Source of the DNA: Spirochaetia bacterium UBA6919
Lineage (GTDB): Bacteria > Spirochaetota > UBA6919
DNA length: 64,000 bases
Direction: 5' to 3'
Assembly (NCBI GenBank): GCA_002450905.1
Contig: DKAT01000015.1
Coordinates: forward strand, 1 to 64,000
Shown here: piece by piece, positions 9,887 through 18,445 of the stretch
Numbering within the stretch: position 1 is the first letter of the stretch
How the letters are laid out: the number at the start of each line of letters is the position of its first letter
Made by a program: the position numbers and the translations under genes
Notes under the pieces: model-generated
What the model was told of the DNA's origin: nothing
Seen by the model: the letters and a program-made list of their open reading frames with translations, nothing else
The model's database searches: none

Positions 9887-11597
9887 AAGTTAAATCTTCA
9901 TCTTGATTTAGGATATATATAGACTGGTCATTTTCAACATTGTGTGGAAAGTTGAAATTTATACATTGCAGATAGTTATCATTGATTGGGATAAAATATT
10001 TTTTTAGGGATGGGTCGTGCTGGATGATTTGGAGGCTTTCTTTATCACCTTCGAGTACAGTAATTTGCTTTATTTTGACTTTTTTAATTTTTTTAGCCCA
10101 ATTTTGAATATTGTATATGATATTGTCTGCAATTTTTTTTGTACTATAAAATTCAAGGCACTCGATAAAATCATTTTCATCTAATCCGAAATATTTTCCT
10201 CTTTGAATTGTTGTTTTATCAAATTCGTATAACCATACTTTGTCTTTATTTTGATGATCTGCAAATAATTCAATGATCATATGATGATATGGATTAATTT
10301 TTTCAGGATATACCATTATGCTGTGATTATTATTGACAACTATGGCGTCCTTTTCGGCTGATTCATAATTTGAATATTTAATATCATTTATATAGCAGTT
10401 TGAAATAGAATTTAAATGATATTCATTTTTTTTGAAATCTAAAAAACCCATAAGGACCAAGGTATTAAGGGCATTTGTAATTTTAGATTCGCTATAATAT
10501 TCATTTTTTTCTAAATGATATGAGAAGTAACCTTTGTTCTCCAGATGATCTAGAAAGTATGCCATGGCCAGATCGTTGATTTGAAAAGAGGTTTTTGACA
10601 TTTTTATGATTAGTCGATATGTTGTTTTTAATTCTTGGGATAAATTTAATAGAAATGAATATTTTTGATGAGTGTTATTTCTAAGGAATTGTCTGTATTT
10701 ATCTGTTTCAATGTATTTTAAATCTATAGTTTCTACAAAATGATTATCATTGATATATTTTAAGGTGAAGTCGAGGAGTTTATCGTCGTTGTTTAGTATC
10801 TTAAGGAGCTGATTGTAATCGTGTTTTCTTAAATATGTTTTGGATGTGGCGTATAATCCTTTGATTTTAATATAATAATAAATATGATATAAATTTACTA
10901 AAAATTGCATGTGATATTGTAAAGGTTTATGGTTAGGTTGTTCGCATTTGAGGTTATTGAGATAATTTAGAGGTGTTGATATAATTGAAAAAAAAGAATT
11001 ATCATATAATAAGGCAATTTGGAAAAAATCGTTTTTCATAGAATTAATAATTTCGTCTTTGAATTTCGATTTCATAATAGTGGGGTAGTGGAATTGTCCG
11101 CTATTGATGAATAATAATTTGTTTAGGTTATATGAGAAAAATTGCTTTTGTTGTTGGTGTGATTGGAGAGTTTGGTGGTTTATAATAAGATCTTGAATGG
11201 TTTTAATAGGTATGGACTTTAAGTACTGATAGATTTCGTTATAAATAAAATATGAGTTGGCAACAATTTTTATTTGTGAAATACTTTTTCTGATGAATAT
11301 TAGAGATATTTCGTTGAGTTCTTCAGCGATGGTGTCGATTTCTTCTTTATTTTGAAAGATTTTATCGTTTAGAAGGTCATTTAACGTTGAGTTTCCTTTG
11401 TTGATAAGTAAATAATAGAAGAATTTAGCCTGGTTTTGATTTAGATTTTCAAGGTAATAAAGTAATTCATGGTTAAGTATTTTTTTATGTATGGTTTCAA
11501 AAAGATCTTTATTGTTGTCAACAATACCCCAGAAATGATAACACTTTGATGGAATATTATTTTTATTTAATTCTGTATGTAGAATCGATGATGACAA
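9873..11597 (-). CDS. Helicase-associated (XPB/Ssl2-type) domain protein lacking the helicase motor
   Basis: 574 residues. The first ~400 are helical and winged-helix-like, rich in Asn, Tyr and Leu, with no recognisable catalytic motif. Residues ~420-565 resemble the Helicase_C_3 domain found N-terminal to the motor in bacterial XPB-like helicases: a VYPEKINPYHHM strand, then DKTTIQRGKYFGLDENDF, then a conserved IIYNIQNWAKK helix. No Walker A or DEAH box is present, so it is not itself a helicase; a DNA-binding or partner role is inferred. The start is TTG at 11597 with AAGG about 11 bases upstream; no in-frame ATG follows for well over 100 residues. It is translationally coupled to aroB. The family assignment rests on my reading of the C-terminal motifs only. 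Confidence 0.6.
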   Translation of the reverse strand: MSSSILHTELNKNNIPSKCYHFWGIVDNNKDLFETIHKKILNHELLYYLENLNQNQAKFFYYLLINKGNSTLNDLLNDKIFQNKEEIDTIAEELNEISLIFIRKSISQIKIVANSYFIYNEIYQYLKSIPIKTIQDLIINHQTLQSHQQQKQFFSYNLNKLLFINSGQFHYPTIMKSKFKDEIINSMKNDFFQIALLYDNSFFSIISTPLNYLNNLKCEQPNHKPLQYHMQFLVNLYHIYYYIKIKGLYATSKTYLRKHDYNQLLKILNNDDKLLDFTLKYINDNHFVETIDLKYIETDKYRQFLRNNTHQKYSFLLNLSQELKTTYRLIIKMSKTSFQINDLAMAYFLDHLENKGYFSYHLEKNEYYSESKITNALNTLVLMGFLDFKKNEYHLNSISNCYINDIKYSNYESAEKDAIVVNNNHSIMVYPEKINPYHHMIIELFADHQNKDKVWLYEFDKTTIQRGKYFGLDENDFIECLEFYSTKKIADNIIYNIQNWAKKIKKVKIKQITVLEGDKESLQIIQHDPSLKKYFIPINDNYLQCINFNFPHNVENDQSIYILNQDEDLTYEKD

Positions 11598-11783
11598 ACT
11601 AAGTATAATCCTTGATTGTTTATTATGCTTGCCTTAAAAATCTTTTGAAACTTTTTTATTTAATTTTTTGAGTTATTTGTTATTTGTACGCAAAACATTT
11701 TTATTTTTAATCAATTGTTTTTTAAAGATAGTCAATTTCTGTCAAAGATTCTACTTTAATTTATTAAATTATAAAACAAGTTA

Positions 11784-14700
11784 TTAATTTTTAACCAGGT
11801 TATGATTAAAATGATCTACAATGAGATGTTCAGTCGGCTTAATTGCTGCATCTTCTTTTGTTTTAGGATCTTTTATTTTACGTTTTTCGAGTTTGACGTT
11901 ATCATGTTTAAGATAGATTAAATTTTGGTATAATGTTTCGGTATTAATCTTTTCCTGGAAAATGATGTCATTGATGTGAAGTTTTTTAGCGCTTTCATTA
12001 GCTCTGGTATAGAATTCTAATGCTTTTTGCATAAATAACTTATCATTTGATTTTTCAGCACGGATATGGAATGTAACACCCAGATTATTATATGCTTTTG
12101 CAAGGCGAGCAAACACTTCGTTTTGACGAAGGCTGTTTGGGTCAAAATTATCTTTATAATTATTTGCTACATCCTGATAATATTCAATGACTTTTTCATA
12201 AAATCTTTCGGCAAGGTTATAGTATCCTTGTTTCAGATAACAATTACCCAGTGCAAAATTGAGAGTTTGATTTTGAAGGAAAGTGGGATTATTATTGATA
12301 GCTTCGAATAATATGGCAGATGTATTATATTCTTTCAATTTATAAAAAATATATCCCAGATGATAAAATAGATATGGGTCCTGAATATTTTTTTTCTGAG
12401 CTTCATGCATGAGAGCTGCGATTTGAGAGTGCTCAGGATTTGATATTTTTTGATTTTTAATAAGTAGAGCTAATGCATTAAGATAATAAGATTTAGCAGT
12501 ATCAAATCTTTTTTTATTGTCTTCTTCATCTGATTCTTTAATAGCTTGTTGATATTCAAAATCGCCTAGATTTTTTAAGGGTTCGTAATCATTTGGATTT
12601 TTTTCCTGAGCTAACAAGAAACTTTTTTTAGCAATATTAAATAAAGTATTTTTCTTAGATTTTTCAGAAGAGACATTATTTCTAAGACCTTTGGTTAGTC
12701 TTAGGTAGTTATTTCCAATTTTATTGAAGAATTTAGCCTGGAGGGCATTATTTTCAGCATCTTTATCATTTCGGATATCAGTAATCATTCGAATTGTTTC
12801 GTCTTCTAGTGCGATAACCTGTTCATTTAAATTTCCTTTAGAGATTTTTTCATGAAAGACTTTTTGCCCAGTTTTACCAATTTTAATAAAATAGTATGCG
12901 TAAAGACCTTTAATATAGCTTTCAAGACTCTTACCCGGATCATCATATTTATCATAAATAAGCCCTAGATAGTAATAAGCTTTGGGATATAATTTTCCTT
13001 CTCTTATGATACGATTGAGTATAGAAATAGCTTTTTTGTCCTTATTTTTTATGTTTAAATAATATGCGTATTCAGCAAGTGCGTTTTCATCAAGTTCAGA
13101 AGGATTTATAGTTTCAATGTGTTTATAGAGCCCATCTATTTTGAAATCCATTTCTTTTGATTTATCATTTCTTTGGTTTAAATAGACATCAAGAAGTCCG
13201 TAGAGAGCGATGGGGTTGTCGGGATCAATTTTTTGAATTTTTTTAAGGTAGATATCCTCAGCTATTTTAAGATTTTCCATTCTTACTTTCATAGAATGAT
13301 TTTTTACAGTGTTTCCCCAGAGGATATATAATTTTGCCTGTTTACTTAAAATAGGGATATCATTCTGGTGTTTGTTTAAAAACTCTTTATAACCCCGTTC
13401 GTCAGCAAGGCTAAAATATGTGTCAACATCTTTCCACTCACCAAGCTTAGCTGAGAATAAAGCTTTTTTCTTGAATAGTTCAGCAATAAGTATTTTTGTT
13501 TCTTTGTTATCAGGAAATTTTTTATTTGCATTAATAGCTTTAAAATCTTTAGAATCAAAATCTTCTGCACCAGGGTTTCTGGATTTATATTTTGCATACC
13601 AGTCTTTATTTTCTGATTCATCACCCAAGAGGATTTTATGAGCATTGTATAGGGCATCAACATCTCCTTGTTTTATAAACTGGTCAGCATATTTATTAAT
13701 CCAATCGATATCGCCATCAGAGATGCTTTGTGCTTCGAGGAATTTTTTTTCAGCCGATTTATAATGGTCAGAACCCTTTTCGATATCTAAGAGACCCTGG
13801 GTATATAGTTTTTTCTTGTCAGAATATGGCTTGTATGCGAGGAAATATCCAAGTATTAGTGCCAGAAGTATGAAGGATGCTGCAATTACACCTTTTAAAA
13901 GAGAACTTGCTTGTTGTTTAGGTCTTTGTGGAGTATAAGTATGAGTTATTGTTTTTTTAGTTGGTATAGTAATATTTAATCTGTCTTCCAAGAAATTTTT
14001 GATTTCTTCCTGGTTTGGATCATCTATAAGTTTTTGTGTAAGGAATTTGAGATCATTAATAGGTAATTTTTCATTTATAATAGTGTCAGTAGCAATGCCG
14101 GAGAGAGGTTGTGGTAATTGTTGTAAATTTCTTTGAATAATTTGCATTTCTTCGTCAGAAAAATCAAGTTCACCATGTTCAGTTTCTTCAACAGGCACTT
14201 TTGCATCCTCCATGACAGGGGTTATCCTGGGTTCGACCTCAACTTGTTCTTGTTCATAAATAGGAGTCTGAGGTTCGTTAAATGTTTGAATTTCTTCTTC
14301 AAGCGAAGATTGTTCTATTAATTGAGGTATCGGCTCATTGATGTCCATTTCTTTATCTGGAATGAGATCTTTTTCAAACTGAAGATTAATTTCTTCCTGA
14401 ACAGGCAATTTTAATTCTTCGAATTCAATATCATCTTGAGGTTTATAAGATTTAGAAATTTGTTCCTGTGTTGATTTTGGTATATCATCGGGGATTTCGA
14501 GATCGGGGATTTGATCAAAATCACTTTCTAATTTGAATTCGGGGGCTTCTAACTCTTCGATAGTATTTTCTTCATTAGACTCATGGGTTATATTGTTTAT
14601 TGGTTTAAGATCAGAAAACTCGCTGACAAATATTTCTTCTGTTTCTTCTTCTTTAAGATTAGGAATTGGTGAAATAATTTTATCTTTTTCAGTATCTGAC

Positions 14701-15911
14701 TTAATTTGAGAAACCTGACTAGTGATAATTTTTTCTCTATCACCAACAAAGTTGTCCATATCTTCAAAATCAGGTTTATCTTCTTTAATGGTGTCAGATG
14801 TAGAAGTAATTTCATCGAATGAAGTATCTGGATAATCAATAATTTCATCTTTTAATTTATCATCAACATCTTCCAGTAGGTCTTCAGATAATTCTTGATC
14901 TTGCATGGTATTTTTATCCTGTGTTTGAATTATATCATCATTTACTAATTCGTGAAAATCATTTTTATTTTCATCAGTAAGCTGTACACTACTCATATCA
15001 ATATCATCGACAGAGAATGCTTCCTGATAAACTTCTGAGGGCTCTTCATCAGATTTAGTATCCTGGGGGACTTCAGCGAAATTGAAATCATCCTCAATTT
15101 GGACATCAGATAATCCAAATTCATGGTCTTCAGGGTGTTCAAGGTCGTGTTGGATATCAGGTGTGATATTTTCTGTATCATCGAGTTCAAGGAATTCATC
15201 ATGGATATTCATATTTCCGAAATCAACATCATCCATTGTTAATTGCTCATTGGTTTCTTCCTGGTTGGTAATGTCATTTTTAATATCATCCGAATGAAGA
15301 TCTTCAACTAGCATAGTTTCTTCTATCTTTAATTCTTCTGGTTCCTGAGGTTCTTCAAGTTTGAAATCTTCTTCAGGTAAAATAGGAGGTATTTCATCGA
15401 GAAAATCTTCTTGTGTATTCATATTTTCGGGCGGAGTTATTTCGGATTCTTTTTTTGATTGGTATTGTGCATTTGATTTATCACGAGCTAATTTTTGATC
15501 CTTTAATTCATCTAGCTCTTCGACTTTTTTTTCTTTTTCAATATCTTTTCCAAAGATGGGTTCATCCCGATTTACCTTTCCTCCAGCCATTGCTTTATCA
15601 AAATCTTTGAGAAGGGATGAAAGATCATCTGAAGTGATACGTCTTTTTTGATCTGTTTTGAGTTCTGGTCGTTTATCATAAACCACTTGATCTGCGGGTT
15701 TGTAAAATTTCCCTTCACCAAGGACATCTTCTCTTTCATCAACAATTTCTTCCTGATCAATAGATTGTGGGGTACGATCGATTTCTTTATCTCCAGGCAA
15801 GTCAATACCACTTAGGAGATTATCTACGATAGAGTCAATTATCTGTTGTTTTTCGATATCAATTTCATTGCCATTTGTGTTAGTGATGGGGTTATCTTGA
15901 TTATCTGGCAT
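11784..15911 (-). CDS. Acidic/transmembrane/TPR protein, probable spirochaete flagellar-collar (FlcA-like) homologue
   Basis: 1375 residues in three parts: a very acidic Glu/Asp/Ile-rich cytoplasmic region (~1-650), one membrane segment (around 675-695, IAASFILLALILGYFLAY), and a periplasmic part (~700-1370) of tetratricopeptide repeats. Just before the membrane segment is a helical block beginning FSDEEMQIIQRNLQQLP and ending with IKNFLEDRLNI. That block resembles the pre-membrane block I recall in spirochaete periplasmic flagellar-collar proteins, which organise the stator around periplasmic flagella. Location directly downstream of fliG fits a motor role. The frame opens at a GTG (15923), but GGAGG sits five bases before the ATG at 15911, which I take as the start. 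What is seen is the architecture and the fliG linkage; the collar assignment is an inference. Confidence 0.6.
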   Translation of the reverse strand: MPDNQDNPITNTNGNEIDIEKQQIIDSIVDNLLSGIDLPGDKEIDRTPQSIDQEEIVDEREDVLGEGKFYKPADQVVYDKRPELKTDQKRRITSDDLSSLLKDFDKAMAGGKVNRDEPIFGKDIEKEKKVEELDELKDQKLARDKSNAQYQSKKESEITPPENMNTQEDFLDEIPPILPEEDFKLEEPQEPEELKIEETMLVEDLHSDDIKNDITNQEETNEQLTMDDVDFGNMNIHDEFLELDDTENITPDIQHDLEHPEDHEFGLSDVQIEDDFNFAEVPQDTKSDEEPSEVYQEAFSVDDIDMSSVQLTDENKNDFHELVNDDIIQTQDKNTMQDQELSEDLLEDVDDKLKDEIIDYPDTSFDEITSTSDTIKEDKPDFEDMDNFVGDREKIITSQVSQIKSDTEKDKIISPIPNLKEEETEEIFVSEFSDLKPINNITHESNEENTIEELEAPEFKLESDFDQIPDLEIPDDIPKSTQEQISKSYKPQDDIEFEELKLPVQEEINLQFEKDLIPDKEMDINEPIPQLIEQSSLEEEIQTFNEPQTPIYEQEQVEVEPRITPVMEDAKVPVEETEHGELDFSDEEMQIIQRNLQQLPQPLSGIATDTIINEKLPINDLKFLTQKLIDDPNQEEIKNFLEDRLNITIPTKKTITHTYTPQRPKQQASSLLKGVIAASFILLALILGYFLAYKPYSDKKKLYTQGLLDIEKGSDHYKSAEKKFLEAQSISDGDIDWINKYADQFIKQGDVDALYNAHKILLGDESENKDWYAKYKSRNPGAEDFDSKDFKAINANKKFPDNKETKILIAELFKKKALFSAKLGEWKDVDTYFSLADERGYKEFLNKHQNDIPILSKQAKLYILWGNTVKNHSMKVRMENLKIAEDIYLKKIQKIDPDNPIALYGLLDVYLNQRNDKSKEMDFKIDGLYKHIETINPSELDENALAEYAYYLNIKNKDKKAISILNRIIREGKLYPKAYYYLGLIYDKYDDPGKSLESYIKGLYAYYFIKIGKTGQKVFHEKISKGNLNEQVIALEDETIRMITDIRNDKDAENNALQAKFFNKIGNNYLRLTKGLRNNVSSEKSKKNTLFNIAKKSFLLAQEKNPNDYEPLKNLGDFEYQQAIKESDEEDNKKRFDTAKSYYLNALALLIKNQKISNPEHSQIAALMHEAQKKNIQDPYLFYHLGYIFYKLKEYNTSAILFEAINNNPTFLQNQTLNFALGNCYLKQGYYNLAERFYEKVIEYYQDVANNYKDNFDPNSLRQNEVFARLAKAYNNLGVTFHIRAEKSNDKLFMQKALEFYTRANESAKKLHINDIIFQEKINTETLYQNLIYLKHDNVKLEKRKIKDPKTKEDAAIKPTEHLIVDHFNHNLVKN

Positions 15912-16180
15912 TGATTCCTCCACTTCATCATCTGAAGATATGATATAAAATTAATAAATATCTTATATTGATCAAGGTATGATTATTCTTACGGAATTTT
16001 ATTGAATGATCTTTAGTAGTCTTAATGATTTTATGATGTTTACTTAAGAATTATCATACCCTTTTAATTAGAAATAAGTTATTTGAATGATAACCTTCAA
16101 AAGCGTTTTCATTGATGTCATCGGCATGGAGTGTAAAAAGATCAAATGCTTTTTATTTTGGGATGTGTAATAAAAAAATA

Positions 16181-17284
16181 TTATGAAACGAAGTCTTCAG
16201 GATTTCTTGATTTGAGAAATACTTTTCCTTCTGTTTCCAGTTGTTTAAGGACATTAAGGATATTTTGCTGAGCTTTATAGACATCCCGATACCTGACCTG
16301 TCCAAGGATTAGGATTTCGTCTTCGATTTGATTTTTTCTAACTTTAGTTATATTTCGAAATATTTTATCTCTGACGTCATTTTCTTCGCCTTTGAGAGCC
16401 ATTGAGATATCCTGATCCGTGAGGAGTTCCATGAGACGCTGTACTTCACGGTCTGTGAGATGGATTATATCTTCAAACTGGAACATTTTATCCCTGATTT
16501 CGACGGCCAGTTCCTGATTTTCATCTTCGATAGCGTTCAGGATTTTCTTTTCAGAATCTCTATCCAAGTTATTTAATATCTCAGCAAGGGTGTTGACTCC
16601 ATCAATTTCGTGGAATGTTTTTTGAGCGATGTATGTGAGTTTATTCATTATGGTATTTTCAACACTTTCAATGATATCTGGAGCAATGCGATCCATCGTA
16701 GCTATTTTTTGAGCGATAATGGATTGCTGATCTGAGGGTAATTCTTTGATAACTTTAGAAGCGATGTTTGGTTCGATGTATGAGAGGGTGAGTGCCATAG
16801 TTTGTGGATGTTCATCTTTTATAACTAAAAATATTTCATGGGGATCCCGGTGATTTAGGAATTCGAAAGGTCTTTTTTTCAAGTTTTGATGAATGTTGGA
16901 GTAGATTTCATTAGCTCTGGATTGTCCAAATGCCTTTAAGAGAATGTCTTTTGCAAGATCTTCTCCCCCTTTTGAGATAAATTGCTGTTGTTTGATGTGT
17001 TGTTCAAATTCTTTTAGTACATTGGTTTTATCATTGGAAGTAATTTTTTTAATATTTGCAATTTCTTTTGTAATCATTTGTATTTCCTGGTCATTTAAGT
17101 TTTTGAATACCGATGATGCTAGTTCACTACCAAGGGCTACAAGAAGGATGGCTACTTTTGAAACGCCACTGAGATCTTTTTCTTTTTTTTGTTGTTTCAG
17201 GGGAATATTTTGTTCTATGGATCTTGATATTGCTTTGCCTTCTTTGGAATCAGGATTATTGTTTTTATTTTTTTGATCTGCCAT
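16181..17284 (-). CDS. fliG: Flagellar motor switch protein FliG
   Basis: Rotor protein at the cytoplasmic face of the flagellar MS ring; it converts stator movement into torque and, with FliM/FliN, sets rotation direction. About 367 residues, with a ~40-residue polar N-terminal extension, then FliG_N (KVAILLVALG), FliG_M with the EHPQTMALTLSYI signature (family: EHPQ motif), and FliG_C with the charged torque helix FQFEDIIHLTDREVQRLMEL followed by VYKAQQNILNVLKQLETEG. Only one Asp stands where many FliGs have Asp-Asp before the torque-helix Arg. Start: GGGAG lies five bases before the ATG at 17284, which is therefore preferred to the ATG at 17296. The downstream gene is the collar-like TPR protein. 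Spirochaetes often carry two fliG genes; I cannot tell which this is. Confidence 0.93.
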   Translation of the reverse strand: MADQKNKNNNPDSKEGKAISRSIEQNIPLKQQKKEKDLSGVSKVAILLVALGSELASSVFKNLNDQEIQMITKEIANIKKITSNDKTNVLKEFEQHIKQQQFISKGGEDLAKDILLKAFGQSRANEIYSNIHQNLKKRPFEFLNHRDPHEIFLVIKDEHPQTMALTLSYIEPNIASKVIKELPSDQQSIIAQKIATMDRIAPDIIESVENTIMNKLTYIAQKTFHEIDGVNTLAEILNNLDRDSEKKILNAIEDENQELAVEIRDKMFQFEDIIHLTDREVQRLMELLTDQDISMALKGEENDVRDKIFRNITKVRKNQIEDEILILGQVRYRDVYKAQQNILNVLKQLETEGKVFLKSRNPEDFVS

Positions 17285-17506
17285 TGGGACTCCCATATTC
17301 TATGAACTATGTTATGAATAGATATTTATAGATGTTTGAAAATATATTGAATATCGACGTATATTGAAAAAATACTTAACAGGATTTTAAAATTAATATA
17401 TAAATATAAGGTAATTTGTTGAAATAGAGAAATAATTAGCTTAATAACTTGTCATTTTTAATGAGATTTATTTTATTTAGGAGTAACCTGTATACAGAAA
17501 GTATTA

Positions 17507-18445
17507 TTGGATAAGTTAAGTAAGAATAGGAATAGTAATTTGAGTAGACCAGTAATATATGGTGAGGTTCTCTTCGATGAGTTTTCTGATGGGCAAAGAG
17601 TACTTGGGGGTGCTCCGTTCAATGTAGCTTGGAATCTCAGGAGTTTTGGGCTTGATCCTTTGTTTATTAGTCGGATAGGAAATGATTTTATGGGGGAACA
17701 GGTTATAGATGCAATGAAACAATGGGGTATGGATGTTCAATTTATACAAAAGGATTATTCATACGGGACAGGACGAGTTCAAGTTGATTTAATTGAGGGT
17801 CAACCAGTTTTTAATATTCTTCCTCAACAAGCATATGATTTTATAGATCCTAAGTTATTTATGAATGAACTTTCAGTAATGGATCTTTCGTTATTATATC
17901 ATGGTTCATTGATTGCAAGGTATGATTCATCATTTCACTTGCTCAAACAAACAGTAGAAAACTTGAATCTCCCTTCCTTTGTTGATATCAATCTTCGTAG
18001 CCCCTGGTGGTCTCAATCCTGTATTGAATACATTATTCAGAAGTCTAAGTGGTGTAAGATGAATCGTGATGAATTATTTAATTTCTGTGGAAATGATATA
18101 ATATCTGATGATGAGCTATTAAGCAATGGATTTGAGGTATTAAAAAAATATTCTTTAGATGTGCTTATTGTTACTATGGGAGAGGAGGGGGCAATTTTTT
18201 TTCATGATCATTCTTTTATCAAACAGGATTCAAATAATATTAACCAATTTATAGATACAGTAGGAGCAGGGGATGGGTTTGCATCTGTATTTATTTACGG
18301 ACTGATAAAGGGCTGGGAATATCCTATTGTTTTGGAGAGGGCAGTGGAGTTTGCCTCAAGAATATGTACTATTAGAGGGGCTGTTACAGAAGAAAGGGAA
18401 TTTTATTCCAATGTCATAAAGAAATGGGATGAATGCGATGGATGA
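17507..18445 (+). CDS. PfkB-family sugar kinase, probable fructokinase
   Basis: ATP-dependent sugar kinase of the ribokinase/PfkB family, 312 residues. Substrate-side motif GGAPFNVAWNLRSFG is at ~38-52 and the catalytic DTVGAGDGF signature, including the base Asp, at ~251-259. Next to sucrose-phosphate synthase and sucrose synthase, its likely substrate is fructose released by sucrose synthase, giving fructose 6-phosphate that sucrose-phosphate synthase uses again. No in-frame ATG precedes the first domain strand, so a TTG at 17507 is taken as start. A TAGGAG at 17478-17483 is rather far upstream, so the exact N-terminus is uncertain. A weak promoter candidate (TTGAAA, 18 bases, TAAAAT at 17364-17393) lies in the divergent gap to fliG. 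The 3' end overlaps the next gene. Confidence 0.85.
   Translation: MDKLSKNRNSNLSRPVIYGEVLFDEFSDGQRVLGGAPFNVAWNLRSFGLDPLFISRIGNDFMGEQVIDAMKQWGMDVQFIQKDYSYGTGRVQVDLIEGQPVFNILPQQAYDFIDPKLFMNELSVMDLSLLYHGSLIARYDSSFHLLKQTVENLNLPSFVDINLRSPWWSQSCIEYIIQKSKWCKMNRDELFNFCGNDIISDDELLSNGFEVLKKYSLDVLIVTMGEEGAIFFHDHSFIKQDSNNINQFIDTVGAGDGFASVFIYGLIKGWEYPIVLERAVEFASRICTIRGAVTEEREFYSNVIKKWDECDG

Noticed and set aside
13376..13663. Open frames of 60-130 codons inside long genes, such as this one and 59646-60050, 21203-21568, 16944-17276
   Set aside because: They lie wholly within recognised genes, have no ribosome sites, and show the skewed composition of shadow frames.
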